Shown here: piece by piece, positions 10,893 through 20,456 of the stretch | How the letters are laid out: each line of letters begins with the position of its first letter | Position numbering within the stretch: position 1 is the first letter of the stretch | Origin: Eopsaltria australis | Lineage: Eukaryota > Chordata > Aves > Passeriformes > Petroicidae | DNA length: 64,000 nucleotides | Direction of reading: 5' to 3' | Assembly (NCBI GenBank): GCA_034509425.1 | Contig: JAVTVJ010000349.1 | Span: 1,178,001-1,242,000 of the forward strand | The notes under the pieces: model-generated | The model's input: the letters and a program-made list of their open reading frames with translations, nothing else | Database searches by the model: none | Told to the model about the DNA's origin: nothing | Translations under genes and position numbers: made by a program

Positions 10893-12688
10893 TATTTATG
10901 TTCCTATGCACTGTGGAAAAGCCTGAATATTCGATGTAGTAATTAGGATACTAACAATTGCCCACTCAAATTTCATTCTTTTAGATAATTAAAAGATTTT
11001 TTCCCCATTCCTACAGTAATTCTGTCTGTAACCGCCTTTGCAAAGTGCACTCAAGAATCAATGCCAGAAAAGCTTGGACGGATAAAAATGAAGAGAAAAA
11101 TTAAAATTTGAATCTAAATGTAGCGTAATATATGGCTTTCTCAGATATCTAAATTTAATTTTTAAATGTTTTAGAAAAGTGGAATAACTGGAGCATCCCT
11201 ACTATACTTTGAATGTATAAAAATGATTAATAGTAGATGTGGCACACAAATATTGATAGCACACAGTTAGTAACACATTGTTTGATGATTGTAGACTGTT
11301 TTCTAGACATTTCTATCTAGTCTATAAAATATTTGAAAATACAGTGATGCATTTTGGATCTCTGAGAGATTCATAACTGCTAGCATGGTTACACATTTGT
11401 CTTACAGTCAGTTTTTAAGAACTTAAGCTCTATTTGAAACCTATTTCTTTATTAACCATTGGATATCTCATCATGAAGTTGGCCTTACCTGGTGTCAGGA
11501 TACCAGGAATGTGAATAGCACACTTTCTTTGACATGGGTTGGGGATGATGACATTATTTGTGAATAGCAAAGTCAAATACAAAAAGCAGAACTCATCCAG
11601 TCCTGTTCCCAAGAGAGTTAGGAAGCTAAACTACTGTTTTTAAATCTACATAGCATCAAACAACTGCATAGATTTTGGCAGAAATATGGATTTAATCTAT
11701 TTTAATAGAATGATATATGGACAGCGACGTATTCTGCTAGTTATAGATTAGCTATTAATATTTTGAATACGGTGGCTGTGTGCAGGAACTGGTATAGACA
11801 TGAATAAGATGTGGTTAGCATATTTTTTAACTTGGAAGTCTTTTAATAAAGTATTGATGCAGAAATTCTAGGCAGCTTAACACAAAATGAAACTATACTG
11901 TCAATATAGCGCCAAGTACTTAAAATATGAAATGATCACTCATAATTCAAGGACCCAGTAATAGGGATGTAAATGACATGATAATCTTTGATACTTAAAA
12001 GGATTAAAATACTTATACTGTCACCAAAATGCCTTAATATTATTTAGACAACATGCTGACTTGTGTACCTTGAAGCTTCTTATTAGCATTTATACAAATC
12101 AATCAATAATGCCTATCATTCACTGCTCATTTTGGTAAGGAAAATGTCAGGGTGTTAATATGAAGTGACATAGCCTTGAGTGGTGTTGAGAGAATTATAT
12201 ACTCTGTGTGTAAAAACAGTTTTAGTCAGATGAAACTGAGGAAGATGGAAAATGGCTTGAGAAAAGATATGTGTCTGATATGGAAAGAACAGGAAATAGT
12301 TTTCTAACTCATGACAGGTAAGATAGGTAATGGGCTGTGAGAGTGGGAATAAAGAAAAAGGAGCAGCAGTAATACAGGAGGTTCAAGATAAAGAGAAAAA
12401 AGTGCTAATTTCAATTATATGGAACTTAAGAATGCACATCCGGAGTGTAATTCAATGCAAGTCAAGGAGTAACAGTGGCACATAGCTAATGGGTAAATTG
12501 GGAAGAATTTATGGCCAAAAGTGTGAGAGAAAGGCACAAAGTATAAGGTAAAAACTTTCTTCATGTAGAATGGGAAGGAAATTATTTCTGAACTTCTGAG
12601 TAAGTTTCTGATAATGCCTTCTGAAACCAGCCTTCATCTGGATTTTAAGTTCAAGATAATGCAGGAAAAAAGGTAACTATGTATCCTA
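10083..12688. other. AT-rich non-coding DNA with an AT microsatellite
   Basis: Contains the (AT)n tract listed separately and A-rich runs near 10188-10205. The short open frame at 10698-10946 is produced by reading through the microsatellite and is not a gene. No recognised repeat between 10900 and 12688. Confidence 0.5.
10849..10885. repeat. (AT)n microsatellite
   Basis: About 18 uninterrupted AT units followed by a short (AC) run. Perfect units suggest it is length-variable in the population. Confidence 0.95.
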
Positions 12689-13034
12689 CAATCATAGAAT
12701 ATGCTGAGTTGGAAAGGATCCATGAAGATCATGGAGTCCAGCTTGTTGCCCTGCAGAGATAACCCCAAAGTCACACCGTGTGTTGAGAGTGTTGTTCAAA
12801 TGCTTCTTGAGCTCTGTCAGGCTTGGTGCTTTCACCACTTTCCTGGGGAGGCTGTTCCAGGGCCCAACCACCCTCTGGGTGAAAAATCTTTTCCTAATAT
12901 CCAACCTAAACCTCCCCTGACTCAGCTCCATGTCATTTTCTTGAGTCCTGTCACTGGTCATGAGAATGTAGAGATCGGTACCTGCCCCTCCACTTCTCCT
13001 CATGAGGATGTTGAAGACCCCAATGAGGTCTCAC
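12689..13034 (-). mobile_element. CR1 LINE 3' end fragment, reverse
   Basis: Minus-strand CR1 3' UTR. The plus-strand text starts aatcatagaatatgctgagttgg, the reverse of the CR1 terminal ATTCTATGATT-type repeat. It runs through recognisable 3' UTR blocks (ctttcctggggaggctgttccag, ctgggtgaaaaatcttttcctaatatccaacctaaa) and stops near ttgaagaccccaatgaggtctc, where this copy is 5'-truncated. Open frames in both directions here (12692-13003 and 12701-13048) are by-products of the repeat. Confidence 0.93.
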
Positions 13035-13305
13035 AGAGTATGATTTAAATATTTCATGCTGAAATACACATTAGTTGGAAAAGGTGAAAAGGTAATTGTT
13101 AAAATTCCTACTAAAATTTTGTTTAACCTTTGTGGTGTTCATCACGGGAGCATTAATCATCTGAGAGTAAGAACTATTTTGACAATTTGTGTTGCCATAT
13201 GATTTTACATTTTCCATGGTGTAGCTACTATGTAAATTGTGTCTGGAAACCTGGCATATGTTTTAGGAAATAGGAGAAAAGTTGGACAGCTGAAAATTGA
13301 AATTG

Positions 13306-13310
13306 AAGAG
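13306..13310. repeat. Target-site duplication AAGAG (left copy)
   Basis: AAGAG at 13306-13310 directly abuts the TG end of the LTR and is repeated at 14957-14961 immediately after the CA end. A 5-bp duplication is typical of ERVL-type insertion. Confidence 0.8.
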
Positions 13311-13443
13311 TGTAGTGGTTTCAGTTCGCCTATACAGGTTTGTGGCTAAATGCCAGCATACTTACCCAAATTTACTTGATTGTTGTGAGATGAGGATTAG
13401 GAGTAGGCAAAGCAGGCTCAAACTTTATAAAGTACGAAGAAAC

Positions 13444-13449
13444 TTTATT
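13444..13449 (-). terminator. LTR polyadenylation signal AATAAA
   Basis: AATAAA on the minus strand about 135 bases before the 3' end of the reverse LTR, the right place to define the end of R. Confidence 0.6.
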
Positions 13450-14630
13450 AATATACCTAAGACAAAGGGAAAGAGAAAAAAAACCAAGAAAAACCAGAAC
13501 AAACTCCTCAGACTACCCCTCCTTCTCCCACCTCTCCATTTCATTCTCCCTGACAACACACAAAAGACAACACTTTGACCTCCAATCAGTTTACCACCTC
13601 AGAAATAGCTCTTGTTCTAGTTCATTTAGGGAGAGAAGTTTCTTTTGCTTACACCATGGATTTTCTGTAAGAAAAATACAGTTTTTATGGGTCTTCTGCC
13701 TCACCATTAGCCGCCGCCCGGAGCAAAATCCAGCTTAATGGTGGATCCCTCCCACACCAGTAGCCTTCCCACAGCCACTATGGTGGGTTATGAACAGTCC
13801 ACAGGGTACCTGTTTTAAGGATGCTCAGTTCAATTGCAGTAACAAAGAAAATCCCTCCTTCTGTGTTGAGCAGCACAGGTTCTCCTGACAACTCAGGTTC
13901 TCTAGCATTCTCCTCGGGATCAGGGCTCTGAGTCACAGCCTCTCCTCTCTCTTGGTTCTAGTTTCTCATCAGGCTGTACTTTTTCAACACCTACTTGTCT
14001 TTACCCAGGTGTTTCAGTTCATTGGCTGCAATAAGAACCTCACGTCCCCCTTTTGGGCTATATCTTCATATATTACAGGGAATTTATTAGCTCAGTCCCC
14101 AACCATGGGTCTCCAAAAGAGTTTTCAGCTTCACTCTTGAAGCACTTCTCATGCACCTCCCTGTAGGTATCAGTTCTGCTTTCCTCACTGCCTGTAAAGT
14201 CTCTATGTTGCATTTATGCAGATGTCCTCACTCGTTCCTCTCTCTGCAAGGAAGGATGGGTGTCTGTAAGTTTAGTCCAGGCATTGATAGAGTTAATCTC
14301 TGTCTCTCTCTCTCTGGCAGTGTGAGGATCACGTGCTCCCTGCCGGGCTGTTTGAACAGGTCCGAGCTGGATGGCAGAAGCTCTCAGAGTCTCTGTGCCT
14401 GGCTCTGCCAAGCTGGCTCTGCCTGGTAGGGCCATCTAGGCCTGGGGTGACAGGGCAGGGCCTGGCCCGAGCTGGATGGAGTTCGGCCCGGTCCTTGCCT
14501 GGCCTGGAGCAGGGGCCTGGCTCTGTCTCGTGTAGCTGACACACCGGCTGAGCGGTATCTGCTGAAAATTCCAGCCGGTTTCCTCCTCCATTCCCGGCTG
14601 CAAGTGGCACGGCCACTCCAAACATCCCTT

Positions 14631-14690
14631 CCCCCCCCCCCCCCCCCCCACCTTCTCCTCCTTGGAAGGAGGGGGGGGGGGGGGGGGGGG
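14631..14690. repeat. C19 / G20 inverted repeat with nested hairpin
   Basis: Nineteen C at 14631-14649 and twenty G at 14671-14690 flank a 21-base spacer that itself folds (CCTCCTT paired with AAGGAGG). The whole 60 bases is close to one palindrome. Both strands could form a G-quadruplex or i-motif. It lies inside the GC-rich part of the long LTR, downstream of its TATA box. Homopolymer lengths this long are error-prone in sequencing, so exact counts are uncertain. Confidence 0.85.
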
Positions 14691-14784
14691 TGAAGCTGAG
14701 GCCTTACCAGCGAGAGAAGCAGGAGCTGCTCCTCTCTACACAGCAGCAGCAGGTCCAAAGAGGAAGAGCCTTAGAGGGTCTCTG

Positions 14785-14792
14785 CTTATATA
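14785..14792 (-). promoter_or_regulatory. LTR TATA box (TATATAAG)
   Basis: TATATAAG on the minus strand, about 165 bases inside the 5' end of the reverse LTR, with CCAAT-like words upstream. Transcription would start near 14755-14762 and run toward lower coordinates. Confidence 0.6.
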
Positions 14793-14956
14793 TGGTTTTT
14801 TCCCCGAAGGCGGATCAACTTTTTAATTGGTTTACCTATATATCAATCCTTAAAACTACCTGACTATTGGCTCTCTCTCCCAGGAAGGAAGTTATATTCC
14901 TTCCTGCAGTATAGATCACTTCCTAGATTTTGACCCCTCCAGCCTAACCCAGGACA

Positions 14957-14961
14957 AAGAG
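14957..14961. repeat. Target-site duplication AAGAG (right copy)
   Basis: Second copy of the 5-bp duplication flanking the long reverse LTR; identical to 13306-13310. Confidence 0.8.
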
Positions 14962-17130
14962 GAAATAATACCCTGCAGTCATAATAATGCTTTGGGTTGG
15001 TATTTGGCAAGAGAGGAGTCTTAGACCTTTATAGCTTCTGGTATTGGCTGAAAACAATGATTTGCAAGCTGGCATTTTGGGCACAAGTGATGTGTGTGTG
15101 TGTTCTCAGATTGTCTTCTCAATCTGCAGATTATCCAAGTCAGCATGGACTGACTGTGCTTGCCCTTCCTTTCCAGCACTTTTTTTACTTTTTTCTCCTG
15201 TCCAGTCTATTTGAACAATATTTCAATTAATCTTTTACAAGACACCCAATACAGTCTTCAGTGAGATGTGGAATATATAAAACTTTTACAGTCACTCCCA
15301 GGAATGAAGGAACAACTCTTTAACTGCTGTTATGATCTTGTATAGCCATTGTGAGTGCTCACAGAAATGTTTCAAGTGACCATAACCAAAATACTTCTCT
15401 TTTATCCCCAAATTCCAAAATTAATCTTAAGATTTTGAGTATTTTCTGAAAGAATTGTTATTGTGTTGACATGAAAGATCAATGCTTGCATTGAATCGTA
15501 TTTCTGGAAACTTTGCTTCATTTATCACCATTCTATAGCTAACTTGTTAACATGGTGCTCTGAGATATCTTATTTCTTCACATATTATTGTTATTCTGGA
15601 ATGATTTTTTTCTTCCAGACAGTGGAGGGGGGTATTGTCTAATGTTACAAAGGTACATAAATGATTTAAATTCTACAAAACCCTTCCCTCTAGATCAAAA
15701 AATGTATGCTAACCCTTGTATCAGTTGGTAAAAACAGGACACAGGGAAAAAAGAAAGCCCCTGATCTGATGTCAGGCGCAGTACACAGCCTCTGAAGGAG
15801 CATGAAGGTATATGTGTGTAGTGATAAAGCATTCATATCTTCATATTTCAAAAGAAAAACAACTAACAGCTGCTCCAAACACAAAAATTTCTAACCAGTC
15901 AATTTAAAGAACAATCCAAATCACTTGAAAAAGTATTAGGTGTAAAAAAGTAACAAGAAATGCTCCAATATAAGCTTCAGCTTACAAATAATTTTGAACA
16001 GCAAGAAATTAGGAAGATAAAAACTGAGATAATAACTAATACTAAAATTGAAGACGAAAAAATATAAATTTCCATTAAAACAAATTGTACTTGAGATATA
16101 ATCTCACTTTACACAATACAGAGATTTCACTTTCTTCTTAAATATATCTCAACAACTCCCCACCCCCCCACCCCACCCCCAGAATCTGAGAAGCCATGTG
16201 AAAATATTCTGAGGGACAGACAGAAGTTACAAGAGCAGATTTGGTGAGAAAAGGGGTCCCTCTCCAGGCTGCAGTTTGCTAGTGCCCTTGTGCTGTTGAC
16301 ACAAGGTTACTGTAGTTCCCTCTTTGGATGCTGCTCAGATCCTCCAGCACTCAAAGCGAGGTTTGCATCCAAAGAACTGAGCTTCTATTCACGTATCTGG
16401 AACAGCAGTATTGTTATTTTGCTCCCTTCATGGTTTTTCCTGTGCCAACCCGGCAGAAAGCTACAGAATCAGAATTGCGTTTGGCTTCCTCGGTAATCGC
16501 GACAGAGTAGGCCCTGTCCCTGAGGTTGCACTTGAAGTATTGCTCGTTTGTGTTCATGAAAAGGAGTGGAGAAAATAGTCATCCCTAGAAGAGAAAGTGC
16601 ATTGTATTCTCGACAAGCTTTAGCCATCGGGAAGTCATTTTAAGTTATCTGCAATTTCTGTATACTGTTTTCAAAGATGCTTACACAATTTTTTGAGAAA
16701 TGCTTGAAAGTGTTCGAATTACTGTAAAATTCTCTGAACTAAATAGATAAAGCATCTAAAAATAGGTAATGTGTAGCAGATGTAGCACTGCATGTAAACA
16801 GTGTTCTTATAAATAGTTATATAAGATTACAGCTGAAAAAATTGCAGCTTATGAAGTTATGTTAAAATGGTGGAAAAAATATGACCATTTTTAATATATT
16901 TATATCACAGAGTTCTTTCTGGTTGTAAATTTGTTATAAGTTTTTGGAAGGTGATTTTATATAATGTTTCCCAGAGTTTTCTAAGGTTTTGATAATCTTT
17001 CAGAGACCAATTTACTGTGTAATTCTTCTTCCAGGGGAAAACACTGACATTTATTTTTCTGTATTTTACAACTGTTTGAAAAGAAATGTGGAGGAAATCT
17101 TCCACAAATAAACTTCTGAATTGTAATGGT
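14962..17130. other. AT-rich non-coding DNA with a CpG-bearing patch
   Basis: Mostly featureless AT-rich DNA. It contains a C-rich tract (16158-16191). The stretch at about 16360-16520 carries clustered CpGs (aagcgagg, cacgta, cccggc, tgcgtt, ctcggtaatcgcgac), out of keeping with its surroundings, and could be a conserved or regulatory element. No gene recognised. Confidence 0.45.
16158..16191. repeat. C-rich low complexity (CCCCA-type)
   Basis: Runs of C broken by single A (cccaccccccccaccccaccccc). G-rich on the opposite strand, with four or more G-runs, so a G-quadruplex is possible. Confidence 0.85.
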
Positions 17131-17154
17131 AAAAGACCTTTGGAAAGGTCTTTT
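17131..17154. repeat. Perfect 10-bp hairpin
   Basis: AAAAGACCTT, a 4-base loop TGGA, then AAGGTCTTTT: a perfect 10-bp inverted repeat. It is too short for a microRNA precursor and lies in otherwise ordinary DNA. An AATAAA word lies about 25 bases upstream at 17106-17111. Confidence 0.6.
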
Positions 17155-18869
17155 CTTCTCTTCTTCCGCTGAATAAGTGCAGTAAACTATTTTCTGCCTT
17201 TTGACATATTACCTGCTTTTAATTTCCTAATACATATTGTTATTTCATAAAGGTTCAAGGCAGCCACTCACAAGGCGGCACAGAGAAACAGCTTAATAGT
17301 AGCCAGCAGCCTTTCCTAACTTAATTTAGGTTAGTGAATGAAAAATATTGCACCCAGATGAAACATTAGATTAAATTGGTCAGTGCTAGTATTTTATTTC
17401 TTGGTCTAAAATTTGATGAAACTTTCACCCAAAAGTGTCCAGCTTCACACAAGTAACCACAAACTCACTTTTTGCTCAGGTTGCTGTTCATATTATCTAA
17501 CTCAGACAACTAAGAATTTAAGACAACTAAGTCTAACCTAGACATCATGAGCTCATGAAAGATAATGCTTTTCATCCTAAAGTAAGTGTCTGAAATAGGC
17601 AAGATTGATCTCTATTGGGATCTGTTTCATTAGAAATGGCCTACAGAGACATTAGATTTGAAGGTTTAAATTACATCAAACTAACCATATTTCCAAATGA
17701 CAGAAAGTTTCTTTACTATGGAAATTCCACTAGTAGAAAAGCTATATATGGTTTTTGTTTCATTACCTATTAAGAGGGTATTTCTAATAAAATTGTTGCA
17801 ATCTTTTCTTTTCTGCTTTTGTCACTAGTGTTTGGGCTTTAGGGACATCGTAGTAGCTTCTGCCTTTAGTGCACCAGAGGGCCTTAGGGGAGATGACAGG
17901 TGCTACTGAGCTATAAAATTGGTGGTAGATCGTGTCTCTGGACAAAATCTCAATCACAGGACAAAGCATAGGATGAGTACAATGCAGAATGAAGGAATTA
18001 AGAAACTCTTAAAGACATGCAATGAATAGGAAACTCTACCGTTCTCTGGAAAAAAGGTATTTCTGCTAGAAGTTTGCAAATGACCTGTCAAACCTGATTT
18101 ATGATGGCAACTGATTTTACAGGACTATGAAATCCTTTTCAGTAGTCCAAAGGTTTCTTTAGGTCATTGTGCATATTTGATTTGTTAGCAGGAGATCTTT
18201 TACTTTTTTTTTAATATTTAGCTTTATATACAGAGAGTAAAAACCTGTTACCTGTAAAATACAGATTAATTATGTGTGACTTAGGGAGGTGAAATGTAAT
18301 GCTGCCCTTGATTTCAGATTTTATTTGCATTACACAAGTTTGAGATTCACTTAATGACAAGCAGCTGTCAAATTACGTATAATTTGAATAAAATCTTTGT
18401 ACAGTATGTCACCTTTGCAATATGAAAAGGCCTTAGTTTTAACTGCAAAATCTGGTGCCACAGTTACAGGATTTCAGCTTCAGAGTTCTTAAAAAAACTG
18501 TAAAAATTGATAAAACTACTCAAAACAGTATTATTGTATAGAGCAAAGTCATAGTATCAAACTTCATTTTCTTAGGCAGGGAAGATTGTGTACTGAATCT
18601 TCCTAGTGGCTTCAGGAAACATTCTTTATATTTATAAATAAATTCAGTCTCAAATTTCTGATTTTCTCAAAATCTTGCAATACTTCTACTTGTAGGGAAA
18701 CTATTGCTGGTACAGAAGGAATTGTTGTTCATTACTGAGATTTTGTTTACCTCTTAAAAAATACCTACCAAACCAGTATTTCTCTAAAGTGAGATTTTTG
18801 ATTGTAAAAGCCATCTTGACTCTTCTTAATATTTATGCAAATGTCCATTAAACCTATTTTTTAGCATAA
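17155..18869. other. AT-rich non-coding DNA
   Basis: No gene or named repeat, apart from the CTCF-like word at 17871. The segment about 17800-17960 has slightly higher complexity; its minus-strand short open frame (17784-17969) has no recognisable domain. Confidence 0.45.
17871..17882 (+). promoter_or_regulatory. CTCF-like motif, plus strand
   Basis: GCACCAGAGGGC matches CCASYAGRKGGC at 11 of 12 positions (only the first base differs). It contains the strong CACCAGAGGGC core and is preceded by the GT commonly seen upstream. Orientation is plus, divergent from the minus-strand site at 10071. Binding is inference. Confidence 0.45.
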
Positions 18870-19560
18870 TTCCTGCTGCTTAGTCCAGTGCCAGTGTCAG
18901 GCTTACAGGCTCACCATTCCCTGGATCTTCTCCAGAACCCTTTTCCTTTAAGGGAAATGGCCTGACATTTGCCACACATGGCTATTCAGCTATTTCATTC
19001 TTAATATCTCATAGAACTCAAGGGGTAACCATTAAATCCTGGGTGTAGCATTTAATCCTGCTGATGTTCTGCTGCTAATTTTGTCAACTTGTTCTGTAAT
19101 CTCTTCTACAGTCACTTTAGTTTTAGATGGATTCTATGATGAACCCCTGTGCAAAAAATGGTATTGAGGTGGGAATCTCCACAGTTTTTTCAAAGTGAAC
19201 ATCGATGCCAAGAAGTCATTTAGCTCCTGTGCAATTGCATGTCCTTTCTAAGTGTCCCTTTTATACTCTGCTCATTAAGAGGACCTGCAGGTTCTCTGCC
19301 AAGCTTTCTGATCTTGATTTGTTTGAAAAAAAAGACTTATTATTACCTCCGAAACTCTTTTACTAGCTTTTTCTCAAACTTTTTTTTTGGTCTGCCTTAT
19401 CTGCCAGAGTTATTTTCTTCATTTAAACTCAGCTTCAGCTTATTTGAAATGTGTTCCTGTATCTAATAGCCTTCTTTACCCTGCTAGTTAGCTGGGCTTT
19501 TCAGTCCTTTTGTGCCTTTTCAGTCTGTTCTAAAGAGATGGTGTGCATTTGCACTATGTT
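18870..19560 (-). mobile_element. Ancient CR1-superfamily LINE fragment, reverse
   Basis: The minus-strand translation keeps several landmarks of the region just N-terminal to, and at the start of, the RT of CR1/L3-type LINEs, in the right order. KKKFEKKLVKEFRR lies around 19345-19390. ELNDFLASMFTL is at 19191-19226 (family form ELNEFFASVFT). A stretch around VEEITEQVDKISSRTSAGLN lies near 19045-19110 (family form with L..L...KS.GPDGI). DPGNGEPVSLTLALD is at 18883-18927 (family form DPGNYRPVSLTS). Stops and frameshifts interrupt it. No 3' end is present. The divergence is much greater than in the other CR1 copies here, so this is an old insertion, possibly predating birds. It is separate from the next element, whose 3' tail ends at 19829. 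Confidence 0.85.
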
Positions 19561-19828
19561 TCCAATGCAATTTCTTTATGAAAAGTCCATGCTGTCAGGA
19601 AAGATTTAATTCTCCAGGTTGCCACTTCTAGCTTCTTTTTGATGAGCTTTCTCTTTTCTAAGTATTAAATTAAATACAACCCTGGAATTCCTAGAGTTGT
19701 TCTGCATTAATACAGTGTCTAAGTATATTAAGTACTTTCCTTAATACATTTTACCATTAGTACTTATTAATTACATTCATATAGACACTTAGCATGTTAG
19801 CAAAGCAATGTATTCAAACACAGAACCA

Positions 19829-20456
19829 CAAAATCATAGAATGGTTTGGGTTGAAAAGAACCTTAAACATCATAGATTTCCAAGCCCCCCAGCCATGGGC
19901 AGGGAAAACTTCCACTAAACCAGATTGCTCAAAGCCCCATCCAGCCTGGCCTTGAGCACTTAGAGGAAGGGGGTATCCACAACTTCATTGTCAAGAACTC
20001 TCTGTTGGGCATCCCTTCCTTTCAGCATGCCAACTACACTGCACAATTTGGTGTCATCAGCAAACTTGCTGAGGATGCACTCAATCCTCCTATGTCACTG
20101 AAAAAAATGTTAAACAGCGCCAGTCCCAGTACTGACCCCCGAGGAACAGCACTCATCACTCCTTTACACTTGGGCGCTGAGTCATGGGTCACAACTCTTT
20201 GAATGCAATTCAGCCATCCAGCCAGTTCCTCATCTACTAAGTTGTCCATCCATGAAATCTTTGTCCCTCCACTTTAGAGACAAGGGTGTTGAGTGGGACA
20301 GTGTCAAATGCTTTGCACAAGTCCAGGTAGATTATTTCAGCTGCTCTTCCTGCATCTACTAACACTGTAAACCAATCACAGAAGGTCACCAATCTTTTCC
20401 AGGCACAATCTGCCCTTACTGAAGCCATGCTGGCTCTCACCAATCACCTCCTGCAT
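19829..20456 (-). mobile_element. CR1 LINE, reverse, with internal deletion
   Basis: The plus-strand text begins aaatcatagaatggtttgggttg, the reverse complement of a CR1 3' end, then 3' UTR text to about 19985 (the usual reverse of the CR1 cacaacctctctgggcaac block starts and breaks off). It then jumps to RT coding sequence. Minus-strand motifs: AVPRGSVLGLALFNIFFSDI inside 20034-20249 and AAEIIYLDLCKAFDTVP inside 20237-20443 (motif A YLD). The part of ORF2 between the RT palm and the 3' UTR is missing, so an internal deletion of several hundred bases or more has occurred. The 5' end is truncated near 20456. Confidence 0.93.
20034..20443 (-). pseudogene. CR1 reverse transcriptase relic
   Basis: Two overlapping minus-strand open pieces carry consecutive RT blocks: IIYLDLCKAFDTVP (family form VIYLDFSKAFDTVPH) and then SAVPRGSVLGLALFNIFFSDI (family form [22 protein letters not shown]). 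The frame changes between them. The FADD region is lost or altered at the deletion edge near 20040, where gtgtcatcagcaaactt still encodes part of it on the minus strand. Confidence 0.85.

Larger units (their letters stand above)
13311..14956 (-). mobile_element. Long solo LTR (1,646 bp), reverse strand, probably ERVL-type
   Basis: The boundaries are exact. Read on the minus strand the unit starts TGTCCTGGGTTAGGCTGG at 14956 and ends CACTACA at 13311 (TG...CA), flanked by the perfect 5-bp direct repeat AAGAG. U3 carries CCAAT-type words (GCCAATAG and ACCAATTA on the minus strand) and a TATATAAG box at 14785-14792. A polyadenylation signal AATAAA lies at 13444-13449 on the minus strand, so R would be about 1.3 kb, far longer than usual. 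The region after the TATA box is GC-rich (about 14330-14760), while the rest is ordinary. A C19/G20 inverted repeat sits inside it. No primer-binding site or gag/pol follows, so this is a solo LTR. Class is inferred from the 5-bp duplication and the general look of avian ERVL LTRs; ERV1 is possible. Confidence 0.85.

Noticed and set aside
10698..10946. 82-codon frame with a Tyr-Ile repeat
   Set aside because: The repeat is the (AT)n microsatellite translated.
12692..13048. Open frames of 103 (-) and 115 (+) codons on opposite strands
   Set aside because: Both lie wholly within the reverse CR1 3' UTR, which is non-coding; they are by-products of the repeat.
14214..14758. Several overlapping GC-rich open frames on both strands
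   Set aside because: They fall in the GC-rich part of the long LTR, where stops are rare. Pro/Arg/Gly runs come from the C and G homopolymers. No domain is present.
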